A model generated the notes under the pieces. It was not told the origin of the DNA and did not search any database. It worked only from the letters and a program-made list of their open reading frames with translations. From the NCBI GenBank assembly GCA_046315175.1, contig JBKDBK010000122.1:32894-96893 (forward strand): DNA of 64,000 nt, given 5' to 3'. Shown in pieces: positions 11,361-20,681 of the stretch. Within the stretch, counting starts at the first letter, position 1; every line of letters begins with the position of its first letter. The DNA comes from UBA8828 sp046315175 (GTDB lineage: Bacteria; Verrucomicrobiota; Verrucomicrobiia; Opitutales; UBA953). The position numbers were made by a program, and so were the translations under genes.

Positions 11361-12571
11361 GCCGACACATCGCCGTCATCGGCGGGGGAGCCGCCGGATT
11401 CTTCGCCGCCATCGCCGCGGCGGAGCGCCTCGGCAAGGAAGGCAAGGTCACGCTGCTCGAGGCCACGGCCCACCCCTTGGCCAAGGTCCGCATCTCCGGG
11501 GGAGGCAGGTGCAACCTCACCCACAGCTGCTTCGATCCCGCGGAGCTGGCCAAACGCTACCCCCGGGGTGGACGCGAGCTGCTCGGCGCCTTCCACCGCT
11601 GGCAACCCCGCGACACCCTTGAGTGGTTCGCCAAGCGCGGCGTGGCCGCGAAGGCCGAGGCCGACGGCCGCATGTTCCCCGTGACCGACGACTCCGCGAC
11701 CGTGGTCGACTGCCTGACGCGGGCCGCGCGCAAGGCGGGGGTCGACCTCCGCCTGCGCTGCCCTGTCAGGTCGATCCGCCGCGAGGGAGACGGCTTTTCC
11801 CTCGAGCTGGCCGACGGCCCCCTGCGCGTCGACCGCGTCATCCTCGCCACCGGAGGCGCCGCGGGCGGAGGCGGCCACGCCCTCGCCGCGGGCCTCGGCC
11901 ATTCCATCGAGCCGCCCGTGCCCTCCCTCTTCACCTTCCGCATCCGCGACCCCCGCCTCGAGGGCCTCTCCGGCCTCTCCGTCGCCGACGCCGGGACCGA
12001 GGTCGAGGGCACCCGGCTCCGCGAGCGCGGCCCCGTCCTCGTCACCCATGACGGCCTCAGCGGGCCCGGCATCCTGCGCCTCTCCGCCTGGGGCGCGCGC
12101 GACCTCGCCCTGGCCAACCACCGCTTCACCCTCGGGGTCAACTGGGCGCCGACCCTCGCCCCCGCAGCCGTGGAAGCCACGCTCGCCGGCCTGCGCGAGC
12201 GCGAGGCCCGCAAGTCCGTCGCCACCTGGAACCCCTTCGGCATCCCCGGTCGCCTCTGGGAGCGCCTCGCCGCCGCGACCGGCGCCTCCGGCACCTGGGC
12301 CAACCTGCCGGCCGACCGCCTGAAGGCGCTTGCCGCCCAGGTCTCGGCCACCCGGCTCCAGGTGGACGGCAAGAACACCAACAAGGAGGAGTTCGTCACC
12401 TGCGGCGGCGTCCGGCTCCGCGAGGTCGACTTCCGCGCCATGGAGAGCCGCGTCGCCCCCGGGCTGCACCTGGCCGGCGAGGTGCTCGACATCGACGGGG
12501 TCACCGGCGGCTTCAACTTCCAGGCCGCCTGGACCACCGGCTGGCTGGCCGGCAACGCCGCGGCCGCCTGA
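11357..12571 (+). CDS. HI0933-family FAD-dependent oxidoreductase
   Basis: The 404-residue flavoprotein has an N-terminal dinucleotide-binding motif GGGAAGFFAAIAAAE (9-23). It also has the family hallmark KVRISGGGRCNLTHSC (43-58) and a second FAD contact near the C-terminus, GEVLDIDGVTGGFNFQAAW. This group is annotated as aminoacetone oxidase-like or as a BaiN-type reductase; the natural substrate is not settled. The start overlaps the preceding stop codon (ATGA), which suggests translational coupling. Confidence 0.88.
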   Translation: MSRHIAVIGGGAAGFFAAIAAAERLGKEGKVTLLEATAHPLAKVRISGGGRCNLTHSCFDPAELAKRYPRGGRELLGAFHRWQPRDTLEWFAKRGVAAKAEADGRMFPVTDDSATVVDCLTRAARKAGVDLRLRCPVRSIRREGDGFSLELADGPLRVDRVILATGGAAGGGGHALAAGLGHSIEPPVPSLFTFRIRDPRLEGLSGLSVADAGTEVEGTRLRERGPVLVTHDGLSGPGILRLSAWGARDLALANHRFTLGVNWAPTLAPAAVEATLAGLREREARKSVATWNPFGIPGRLWERLAAATGASGTWANLPADRLKALAAQVSATRLQVDGKNTNKEEFVTCGGVRLREVDFRAMESRVAPGLHLAGEVLDIDGVTGGFNFQAAWTTGWLAGNAAAA

Positions 12572-12625
12572 GGCGGGTTCGCGCTTGCCCCGGGGGCGCG
12601 GCGCAACCACTCCTCGGAGCCCACC

Positions 12626-14484
<1,859 letters not shown>

Positions 14485-14488
<4 letters not shown>

Positions 14489-14515
14489 CCACCCGGGGCA
14501 GCCTGGGCTTTTAAA
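14485..14515 (+). promoter_or_regulatory. Putative sigma-70 promoter of efp
   Basis: TTGACC overlaps the ABC-F stop codon. A TTTAAA box follows after 19 bases, 20 bases before the efp ATG. Confidence 0.45.
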
Positions 14516-14535
14516 GACCCTTCCCCACGACGCCC

Positions 14536-15099
14536 ATGCCCAGCCTACCGGTCAACCGCATCAAGAAGAAGAACATCATCAGCTACAACGGCGAGCTGTG
14601 CGTGGTCCTCGAGTGCCAGGTCCGCACCCCCCCGAACAACGCCTCCTACTGCCAGATGGAGATCCGCTCCATCAAGACCGGGGCCAAGATCCCCGTCCGC
14701 ACCGGCATCAACGCCTCCTACGAGGTCTTCGACAACTCCATCAAGCAGCTCGAGATGTCCTACGAGGCCGACGGCAGCTACGTCTTCGTCGACCCCTCCT
14801 CCTTCGAGGAGTTCTACGTCTCCGCCCAGACCCTCGAGGACTCCAAGGAGTTCATCATCCCCGGCCAGAGCTACACCGTCCTCTTCGTCGAGGGCAAGCC
14901 CGTCACCGTCGATCTCCCCCCGTCCGTCACGGTCAAGGTCCTGGAGGCTCCTCCCGCCGTCAAGGGCGACACCGCCGGCAACGTCCAGAAGTCCGTCACC
15001 TGCGAGAACGGCCTGATTGTCAACGTCCCCCTGTTCATCAAGGAGGGCGAGGTCATCAAGGTCAGCACGGAGAACAAGGAATACCTCGGTCGCGCCTGA
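14536..15099 (+). CDS. efp: Elongation factor P, Asn34 variant
   Basis: The 187-residue, three-domain protein (KOW-like, OB, C-terminal OB) relieves ribosome stalling at polyproline. It aligns without gaps to E. coli EF-P over the tip loop: GELCVVLE, then the loop RTPPNNAS where E. coli has KPGKGQA. The residue matching the modified Lys34 is Asn34, and both flanking glycines are replaced (Pro33, Asn35). Beta-lysylation or rhamnosylation is therefore not expected at this position. The C-terminal signature is otherwise intact (VNVPLFIKEGEVIKVST). A terminator follows. Confidence 0.92.
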   Translation: MPSLPVNRIKKKNIISYNGELCVVLECQVRTPPNNASYCQMEIRSIKTGAKIPVRTGINASYEVFDNSIKQLEMSYEADGSYVFVDPSSFEEFYVSAQTLEDSKEFIIPGQSYTVLFVEGKPVTVDLPPSVTVKVLEAPPAVKGDTAGNVQKSVTCENGLIVNVPLFIKEGEVIKVSTENKEYLGRA

Positions 15100-15122
15100 G
15101 CGCGGGCCCGGCTCTCCCCCTC

Positions 15123-15145
15123 GGGCGGCCTCGGCCGCCCTTTTT
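15123..15145 (+). terminator. Rho-independent terminator of efp
   Basis: GGGCGGCC and GGCCGCCC form an 8-bp stem with a very short loop, followed by TTTTT, 24 bases past the efp stop codon. Confidence 0.88.
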
Positions 15146-15172
15146 CTTGCCCGCCGCCGCGACCGGAGCCGC

Positions 15173-15243
15173 TAGTCCGACTAGGATTCGAACCTAGACT
15201 AAGAGGACCAAAACCACTTGTGCTGCCATTACACCATCGGACT
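15173..15243 (-). tRNA. tRNA-Gln (anticodon TTG)
   Basis: On the minus strand this folds as a 71-base cloverleaf. It has a perfect 7-bp acceptor stem (AGTCCGA with TCGGACT), a D arm GTG/CAC, anticodon loop TTTTGGT, and a T arm CTAGG-TTCGAAT-CCTAG. The anticodon TTG reads CAA and, by wobble, CAG. The discriminator base is A and no CCA is encoded. The anticodon stem AGTGG/CCTCT carries a T-T mismatch in its middle pair. It lies between efp and pyrH on the opposite strand. Confidence 0.93.
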
Positions 15244-15253
15244 GCGGACGTCT

Positions 15254-15282
15254 CTTCTCCCCCTCCGGGCGGCGGGAGTCAA
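15254..15282 (-). promoter_or_regulatory. Promoter of tRNA-Gln
   Basis: Read on the minus strand, TTGACT, a 17-base spacer and GAGAAG end 10 bases before the first tRNA base. Its -35 box is 8 bases from the divergent pyrH -35 box. Confidence 0.5.
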
Positions 15283-15290
15283 GCAGGGGG

Positions 15291-15320
15291 TTGACGCTCG
15301 CGGGGGGTTCGCCCTACAAC
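15291..15320 (+). promoter_or_regulatory. Sigma-70 promoter of the pyrH operon
   Basis: TTGACG, an 18-base spacer and TACAAC lie upstream of pyrH. The -10 box ends only 7 bases before the ATG, so the transcript should start at or next to the start codon. Confidence 0.65.
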
Positions 15321-15327
15321 CCCGCTC

Positions 15328-16053
15328 ATGCCCAACGCCAAGCCGAGGTATCGCCGCATCCTGCTCAAGCTGAGCGGGGAGGCCCTCCGCAACGACGCCA
15401 CCGCGGACCCCATCGACCCCGCCGTCCTCGACCGGCTCGCCCAGGAGCTCAAGTCCGTCCAGGCCCTCGGGACCCAGATCGCCATCGTGGTCGGCGGCGG
15501 CAACATCTTCCGCGGCCTCGCCGAGGCCAAGGCCAACGGCACCGACCGCACCACCGGCGACACGATGGGCATGCTCGCCACCGTCATCAACGGCCTCGCC
15601 CTGATGGACCGCCTGGAGAAGAACGGCCTCGAGGTCCGCGTCATGACCGCCATCCCCATGGATCGCGTCGCCGAGCCCTTCATCCAGCGCCGCGCCACCC
15701 GTCACCTCGAGCGCGGGCGCGTCACCATCTTCGTCGGCGGCACGGGCAACCCCTACTGCACCACCGACTACGCCGCCGCGCTCCGGGCCAACGAGATCGG
15801 GGCCGACGTGCTGATGAAGGCGACCAAGGTCGACGGCGTCTACGACAGCGACCCCAAGCGCAACAAGGCCGCCAAGCGCTACGCCAAGGTCTCCTACCGC
15901 GAGGTCCTCGAGCGCCGGCTCGGCGTGATGGACGCCGAGGCCTTCTCCCTCTGCGAGGCCAACCACCTGCCCATCCTCGTCTTCTCGATGAACGAGCCGG
16001 GCGCCGTCCTCCGCGCCGTCAAGGGCGCCTCCTCCGGCACCCTCGTCAGCTGA
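15328..16053 (+). CDS. pyrH: UMP kinase
   Basis: The 241-residue hexameric amino-acid-kinase-fold enzyme phosphorylates UMP with ATP, on the route to UTP and CTP. Motifs are ILLKLSGEAL at the N-terminus, VVGGGNIFRG (near 53-62), GDTMGMLATVINGLALMD, GTGNPYCTTDYAAALRA and MKATKVDGVYDSDP. It is the first gene of a co-directional set with frr (15-base gap), sucC and sucD. A sigma-70-like promoter sits immediately before it and no ribosome-binding site is visible, which fits leaderless translation. Confidence 0.96.
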   Translation: MPNAKPRYRRILLKLSGEALRNDATADPIDPAVLDRLAQELKSVQALGTQIAIVVGGGNIFRGLAEAKANGTDRTTGDTMGMLATVINGLALMDRLEKNGLEVRVMTAIPMDRVAEPFIQRRATRHLERGRVTIFVGGTGNPYCTTDYAAALRANEIGADVLMKATKVDGVYDSDPKRNKAAKRYAKVSYREVLERRLGVMDAEAFSLCEANHLPILVFSMNEPGAVLRAVKGASSGTLVS

Positions 16054-16068
16054 CCCTTTCCCACCACC

Positions 16069-16635
16069 ATGGACCTCAAGAAGACCATCGCCGACGGCGC
16101 CGCCACCATGAAGAAGGCGGTTGACTGGACCTCGCACGAGCTCGCCACGCTCCACACCGGCAAGGCCTCCCCCTCCATGGTCGAGGGCATCAGCGTCCAC
16201 GTCGAGGCCTACGGGATGACCCAGCGCCTCAAGGACATGGCCGCCATCACGACGCCCGACGCGCGCACCATCGTCATCACGCCGTTCGACAAGGCCGTGA
16301 CCGACGACATCCGCAAGGCCATCCAGGCGGCCAACATCGGCATCAACCCCGTCCCCCAGGGCGGCTTCATCCGGTGCCCCGTCCCCGAGCTCACCGGCGA
16401 GCGCCGGCGCGACCTGGCCAAGGTCGCCCACCGCCTCGCCGAGGAGGGCCGCGTGCGCGTGCGCAACGCCCGCCGCGACTGCCTCGAGGCCGTCAAGAAG
16501 GGCCACAAGGACAAGCTCGTGACCGACGACGACCTCAAGCGCGCCGAGAAGGAGGTCCAGGGCCACACCGACGCCGCCGCCAAGCAGGTCGACGCCCTCC
16601 TCAAGGCCAAGGAAACCGAGCTCGGCACGGTCTGA
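16069..16635 (+). CDS. frr: Ribosome recycling factor
   Basis: This 188-residue protein splits post-termination ribosomes together with EF-G. It has the usual length and the family blocks: ELATLHTGKASPSMVEGI, with the conserved basic residue replaced by Lys in TGKASP, then ITPFDKAVTDDIRKAI, GINPVPQGGFIRCPVPELT and ERRRDLAKVAHRLAEEGRV. The C-terminal helix closes the three-helix bundle. It lies 15 bases after pyrH, a common bacterial pairing. Confidence 0.96.
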   Translation: MDLKKTIADGAATMKKAVDWTSHELATLHTGKASPSMVEGISVHVEAYGMTQRLKDMAAITTPDARTIVITPFDKAVTDDIRKAIQAANIGINPVPQGGFIRCPVPELTGERRRDLAKVAHRLAEEGRVRVRNARRDCLEAVKKGHKDKLVTDDDLKRAEKEVQGHTDAAAKQVDALLKAKETELGTV

Positions 16636-16696
16636 GGCCGCGCCCGCCCGCCCCAGGCGCCCGCCCGCGGTCGCCCGTCCTCCCTTCCCAACCCTC

Positions 16697-17908
16697 ATGA
16701 ACATCCACGAATACCAAGCCAAGGCCCTGCTCGAGCAGTTCGGCGTCGCCGTGCCCAGGGGCGTCGCCGCCAAGGATCCCTCCGAGTTCGAGGCCGCCTT
16801 GGCCAAGCTCGACGGCTCCGCCGGCTACATGGTCAAGTCCCAGATCCACGCCGGCGGCCGCGGCAAGGGCAGCTTCACCAACGGGCTCAAGGGCGGCGTC
16901 AAGTTCTCCGCCACCCGCGAGAAGGCCCTCGAGAACGCCCGCGCCATGCTGGGCAACACCCTCGTGACCGCCCAGACCGGCCCCGACGGCCGCAAGGTCC
17001 AGGCCCTCTACTTCACCGAGGCCGCCAACCTCGGCAAGCGCCCCGACGGCCGCGACGACGAGTACTACCTCGCCATCCTCCTCGACCGCGCCACCTCGCG
17101 CCCCGTCATCGTCGCCTCGACCGAGGGCGGCGTCGAGATCGAGAAGGTCGCGCACGACACCCCCGAGCGCATCACCAAGGTGCAGGTCGACCCCGCGGCC
17201 GGCCTCCAGCCCTACCAGGCCCGGCAGGTCGCCTTCGCCCTCGGCTTCAAGGGCGAGCTCTTCAAGCAGGCCGTCGCCCTCGTGACCAAGCTCTACCAGT
17301 TCTACTGGGAGAAGGACTGCGCCATGGTCGAGATCAACCCCCTGCTCGTGACCAAGGAGGGGCGGCTTGTCGCCCTCGACGCCAAGGTGTCGTTCGACGA
17401 CAACGCCCTCTTCCGCCACCCCGACGTCGTCGCCCTCCGCGACCTCGCCGAGGAGGACCCCAAGGAGATCGAGGCCTCCAAGTTCGGCCTCTCCTACATC
17501 GCGCTCGACGGCAACATCGCCTGCCTCGTCAACGGCGCCGGGCTCGCCATGTCCACCATGGACATCATCCAGCACTTCGGCGGCCGCCCGGCCAACTTCC
17601 TCGACGTCGGGGGCGGCGCCTCCAAGGACCAGGTCACCGCGGCCTTCAAGATCATCCTCGGCGACCCCAACGTGAAGGGCATCCTCGTCAACATCTTCGG
17701 CGGCATCATGGACTGCGACATCATCGCCCAGGGCATTGTCGCCGCCGCCCGCGAGACCGGGCTCAGCCTCCCCCTCGTCGTCCGCCTCGAGGGCAACAAC
17801 GTCGCCGCCGGCAAGGCCACCCTCGCCGCCAGCGGGCTCAAGCTCGTTTCCGGCGACTCCATGGCCGACGCCGCCCAGAAGATCGTCGCCCTCGTCGGCA
17901 AGGCCTGA
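16697..17908 (+). CDS. sucC: Succinate-CoA ligase (ADP-forming), beta subunit
   Basis: The 403-residue protein is the ATP-grasp subunit that binds nucleotide and succinate in the TCA-cycle enzyme. Visible blocks are HEYQAKALLEQFGV, SQIHAGGRGKGSF, VEINPLLVTKEG, LDGNIACLVNGAGLAMSTMD, FLDVGGGASKDQV and VNIFGGIMDCDIIA. Its length is slightly over the usual 390. It follows frr after 61 bases without a terminator and is followed by sucD after 19 bases. Confidence 0.96.
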   Translation: MNIHEYQAKALLEQFGVAVPRGVAAKDPSEFEAALAKLDGSAGYMVKSQIHAGGRGKGSFTNGLKGGVKFSATREKALENARAMLGNTLVTAQTGPDGRKVQALYFTEAANLGKRPDGRDDEYYLAILLDRATSRPVIVASTEGGVEIEKVAHDTPERITKVQVDPAAGLQPYQARQVAFALGFKGELFKQAVALVTKLYQFYWEKDCAMVEINPLLVTKEGRLVALDAKVSFDDNALFRHPDVVALRDLAEEDPKEIEASKFGLSYIALDGNIACLVNGAGLAMSTMDIIQHFGGRPANFLDVGGGASKDQVTAAFKIILGDPNVKGILVNIFGGIMDCDIIAQGIVAAARETGLSLPLVVRLEGNNVAAGKATLAASGLKLVSGDSMADAAQKIVALVGKA

Positions 17909-17927
17909 ACCCAAGACCCGCTTCACA

Positions 17928-18833
17928 ATGTCCATCCTCGTCCATGAAAAGACCCGCGTCCTCGTCCAGGGGATCACGGGCGACTTCGGCGGCCGCCACG
18001 CCAAGCTCTCCCTCGACTACGGCACCCAGGTCGTCGCCGGCGTGACCCCGGGCAAGGGCGGCCAGGTCTTCGAGCACAACGGCCACAAGGTGCCCATCTT
18101 CGACACCGTGGCCGACGCCCGGCGCCAGACCGGCGCCGAGGTCTCCGCCATCTTCGTCCCGCCGCCCTTCGCCGCCGACGCCATCCTCGAGTGCGTCGAC
18201 GCCGACCTCGACCTCGCCATCGCCATCACCGAGGGCATCCCGGTCCGCGACATGGTCCGCGCCAAGCGCGCCATGGAGGGCCGTCGCACCCGCCTCATCG
18301 GGCCCAACTGCCCCGGCGTCGTCACCCCCGGCCGCGGCGACAAGTCCCACGGCGGCTGCCGCATCGGCATCGCCCCCGGCTACATCCACCGCCGCGGCAA
18401 GGTCGGCGTCGTCTCCCGCTCCGGCACCCTGACCTACGAGGCCGTCTGGCAGCTCACCTCCAAGGGCCACGGCCAGTCCACCTGCGTCGGCATCGGCGGC
18501 GACCCCGTCAACGGCACCTCGCACCTCGACGTCATCAAGCTCTTCAACGAGGACCCCGAGACCGAGGCCATCATCCTCATCGGCGAGATCGGCGGCTCGG
18601 CCGAGGTCGAGGCCGCCCGATGGATCAAGGACCATTGCAGGAAACCCGTCGCCGGCTTCATCGCCGGGGCCACCGCCCCGGCCGGACGCCGCATGGGCCA
18701 CGCCGGCGCCGTCATCGGCGGCGCGGAGGACACCGCCGCCGCCAAGATCCGCATCTTCCAGGAATGCGGCATCGAGGTCGCCAAGACGCCCTCCGACATG
18801 GCCGACGCCCTCCTCCGCGTCTGGAAACCCTGA
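17928..18833 (+). CDS. sucD: Succinate-CoA ligase (ADP-forming), alpha subunit
   Basis: The 301-residue CoA-binding subunit carries the catalytic histidine that is transiently phosphorylated, in GHAGAVIGG near residue 256. Other family blocks are VQGITGDFGGRHA, GVTPGKGGQVFE, ITEGIPVRDM, LIGPNCPGVVTPG and GVVSRSGTLTYE. I chose the ATG at 17928, 19 bases after sucC and directly before the conserved start. It is the last gene of the pyrH-frr-sucC-sucD set and is followed by a strong terminator. Confidence 0.96.
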   Translation: MSILVHEKTRVLVQGITGDFGGRHAKLSLDYGTQVVAGVTPGKGGQVFEHNGHKVPIFDTVADARRQTGAEVSAIFVPPPFAADAILECVDADLDLAIAITEGIPVRDMVRAKRAMEGRRTRLIGPNCPGVVTPGRGDKSHGGCRIGIAPGYIHRRGKVGVVSRSGTLTYEAVWQLTSKGHGQSTCVGIGGDPVNGTSHLDVIKLFNEDPETEAIILIGEIGGSAEVEAARWIKDHCRKPVAGFIAGATAPAGRRMGHAGAVIGGAEDTAAAKIRIFQECGIEVAKTPSDMADALLRVWKP

Positions 18834-18857
18834 GGTCGGCAAGCCCCTCCTCCCCAA

Positions 18858-18884
18858 AGGGCGGCCCTCGGGCCGCCCTTTTTT
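18858..18884 (+). terminator. Rho-independent terminator of the pyrH-sucD operon
   Basis: AGGGCGGCCC and GGGCCGCCCT form a perfect 10-bp stem with a TC loop, followed by a run of six T, 24 bases past the sucD stop codon. Confidence 0.9.
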
Positions 18885-18894
18885 CGGCCCTGCC

Positions 18895-18919
18895 CGAACC
18901 CGACCAACCTTGCGGTGTC
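18895..18919 (+). promoter_or_regulatory. ECF-like promoter motif, site 1
   Basis: CGAACC, 13 bases and GGTGTC, then 8 bases to the ATG at 18928. It sits between the sucD terminator and the lipoprotein gene. The same spacing recurs at 30326, 36974 and 38861. Confidence 0.55.
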
Positions 18920-18927
18920 CCATCCCC

Positions 18928-19890
18928 ATGCGCCCCGCCCTCCCCCTCTTCCTCGCCGGCATTCTTCTCTCCGCATGCGCCGGCGCGCCCTCGGCCAAGG
19001 ACAGGCCCGCCGCGACCCAGCCCAGGTTCCAGGACGGTCCGGTCGACCCCGCCAAGCTGCCCAAGCTCCCCTGGCACATGGTCAACCTCTGGTGGGACAT
19101 CCCCGCGACCGAGGACTTCGAGTCGTTCGACCTCGACGTCCGCGTCAAGGGCGAGGCCGATCCCGCCACGATCAACCTCTACATCGCCCCCATCGGCATC
19201 GGCCAGCTCAACGAGACCAACTTCTACGGCGGCATCCAGACCAACATCGGCGGCTACGGCGTCAGCCCCGACAGCCCCACCGGCCCCTACCACAAGGGCA
19301 AGGGCGGCATCTTCTCCCGCTGGGGCAACAAGGACCTCGACACCTCCTTCGTCCGCCCCGCCGCCAACGGCCTCATCGAGGCCGCGGGCTACGAGGGCGA
19401 CTTCGCCTCCGGCCGCCGGCCCTACGCCTGGACCGAGGGCACCTACACCTACTCCCTCCGCAAGCTCAGCTATGAGAAGGACAAGGACGGCAAGGAGTGG
19501 ACCTGGGTCGGCGCCTTCGTCTCCGACAAGTCCAAGGGCGACTTCACCCACATCAGCTCCCTCAAGTTCCCCGGCCGCACCCTCAGGTTCTGGGGGCGCC
19601 ATTCCGCCTTCATCGAGATCTACGGCGGCAAGAAGGTCGACATCGCCGCGCTCCCCCCGCTCGAGATCGGCATCGGCCACCCCCGCGTTAACGGCAAGCC
19701 GGTCGACATCCGCCGCCTCTCCCTCGTCCACCCCCAGCGCGGCCCCGTCTCCCCTCCCATCATGGACGGCGCCCTCTCGCCCGACGGCTCCGAGGTCGTC
19801 TTCCACCTCCGCAACCGGCTCATTGCCGACCAGAAGCCCCAGCAGGTCCTCATCGAGCGCAAGCCCGAGCCCAAGCCCGAGGGCAAGTGA
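18928..19890 (+). CDS. Lipoprotein of unknown function
   Basis: This 320-residue protein begins MRPALPLFLAGILLSAC, with a lipobox (LSAC) at Cys17, so it should be lipid-anchored in the envelope. The soluble part has a beta-rich pattern with FYGGIQTN, GIFSRWGNKD, RRPYAWTEGTYTYS and SAFIEIYGG. This recalls DUF3472-type extracellular domains, but I am not sure of the match. I chose the ATG at 18928; an in-frame TTG at 18910 would spoil the signal peptide. It has an ECF-like promoter motif in common with other exported-protein genes in the window, which suggests a role in the same degradative programme. Confidence 0.8.
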   Translation: MRPALPLFLAGILLSACAGAPSAKDRPAATQPRFQDGPVDPAKLPKLPWHMVNLWWDIPATEDFESFDLDVRVKGEADPATINLYIAPIGIGQLNETNFYGGIQTNIGGYGVSPDSPTGPYHKGKGGIFSRWGNKDLDTSFVRPAANGLIEAAGYEGDFASGRRPYAWTEGTYTYSLRKLSYEKDKDGKEWTWVGAFVSDKSKGDFTHISSLKFPGRTLRFWGRHSAFIEIYGGKKVDIAALPPLEIGIGHPRVNGKPVDIRRLSLVHPQRGPVSPPIMDGALSPDGSEVVFHLRNRLIADQKPQQVLIERKPEPKPEGK

Positions 19891-19893
19891 GCC

Positions 19894-19907
19894 GGGCCGT
19901 CCGGCCC
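19894..19907. terminator. Hairpin between convergent genes
   Basis: GGGCCG-TC-CGGCCC lies between the two convergent stop codons. There is no T-run, so a terminator role is only possible. Confidence 0.25.
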
Positions 19908-19911
19908 CGCG

Positions 19912-20625
19912 TCACTCCAGGACGAAGAGCGTACCGCCAATCCGGTTGATGGTCTGACCCTGCCCCGCCGGTGCCGCCGGCGTCTGGGCATTGGCGCCCG
20001 AGACATTGGTGCCAAAGACCGTCCCGGCCTGGCCGGCGGCGGGGGCCGCGGCCGCAGCCCCGGTCGAGCCAGCGGCGATGCGCACCTCGCGCGACACCAT
20101 CAGGTCGCGGAAAGCCCGGTAAAAGGCCAGGATCTCGCCGCGCGAGGCGACCGTCATCTCGACCGTCTTCGCGTGGGTCGCGGTCGGCCAGGGCTTCACC
20201 ACCAGCCCGTCGGTCGTCTTGTTGCGAAGGTTGTCCAACCTCTGCTCCACCGCCGCCAAAGGGCCGGGCACGGGCAGCTGGGTGGCCTGACCCGGCTCGA
20301 GGCCACGGTTCTGGGCGTTGGCCTGCAGCCCGCGGTTTGCGCGGTCGGCCGCGTCCGCGGCGCCCGGGGGCCGGGCGGAGTAGATGCGCAGCTGCTGGCC
20401 GGAGTTCGCCATGTCCACCGTCACCTCCGCCACGATGAAGCTGCCCGTGGTGTATTCCTGGAAGGACACCGAGAGGATCTGGTCGGCGCGGGCGTAGAAG
20501 CCCACGTCCGAGCCGGCGACCTCGATGCCGAAGATGCCTTGGTTGGGAAAGGCCCTCGGGCGAATCTGCAGGGCCGAGGCGGAAGCCGAGGCGAGGAGGG
20601 CGGCGGCGAGGAGGTGGGAGCGCAT
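19912..20625 (-). CDS. Exported protein of unknown function
   Basis: I do not recognise a family. The 237-residue product has a signal peptide (MRSHLLAAALLASASASA) and a beta-rich N-terminal half with IEVAGSDVGFYARADQILS. A helix follows, then a low-complexity Ala/Gly/Pro region from about residue 190 and a short hydrophobic end, GGTLFVLE. I took the ATG at 20625 because it starts the signal peptide; an upstream in-frame start at 20646 is also open. It is divergent from the ABC transporter gene and convergent with the lipoprotein gene. Confidence 0.7.
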   Translation of the reverse strand: MRSHLLAAALLASASASALQIRPRAFPNQGIFGIEVAGSDVGFYARADQILSVSFQEYTTGSFIVAEVTVDMANSGQQLRIYSARPPGAADAADRANRGLQANAQNRGLEPGQATQLPVPGPLAAVEQRLDNLRNKTTDGLVVKPWPTATHAKTVEMTVASRGEILAFYRAFRDLMVSREVRIAAGSTGAAAAAPAAGQAGTVFGTNVSGANAQTPAAPAGQGQTINRIGGTLFVLE

Positions 20626-20681
20626 AAATGGAGTTTGTCTCCCCAACCCCGCCCCCGCAAGGTGGGTTTCACCCCCAGGGC

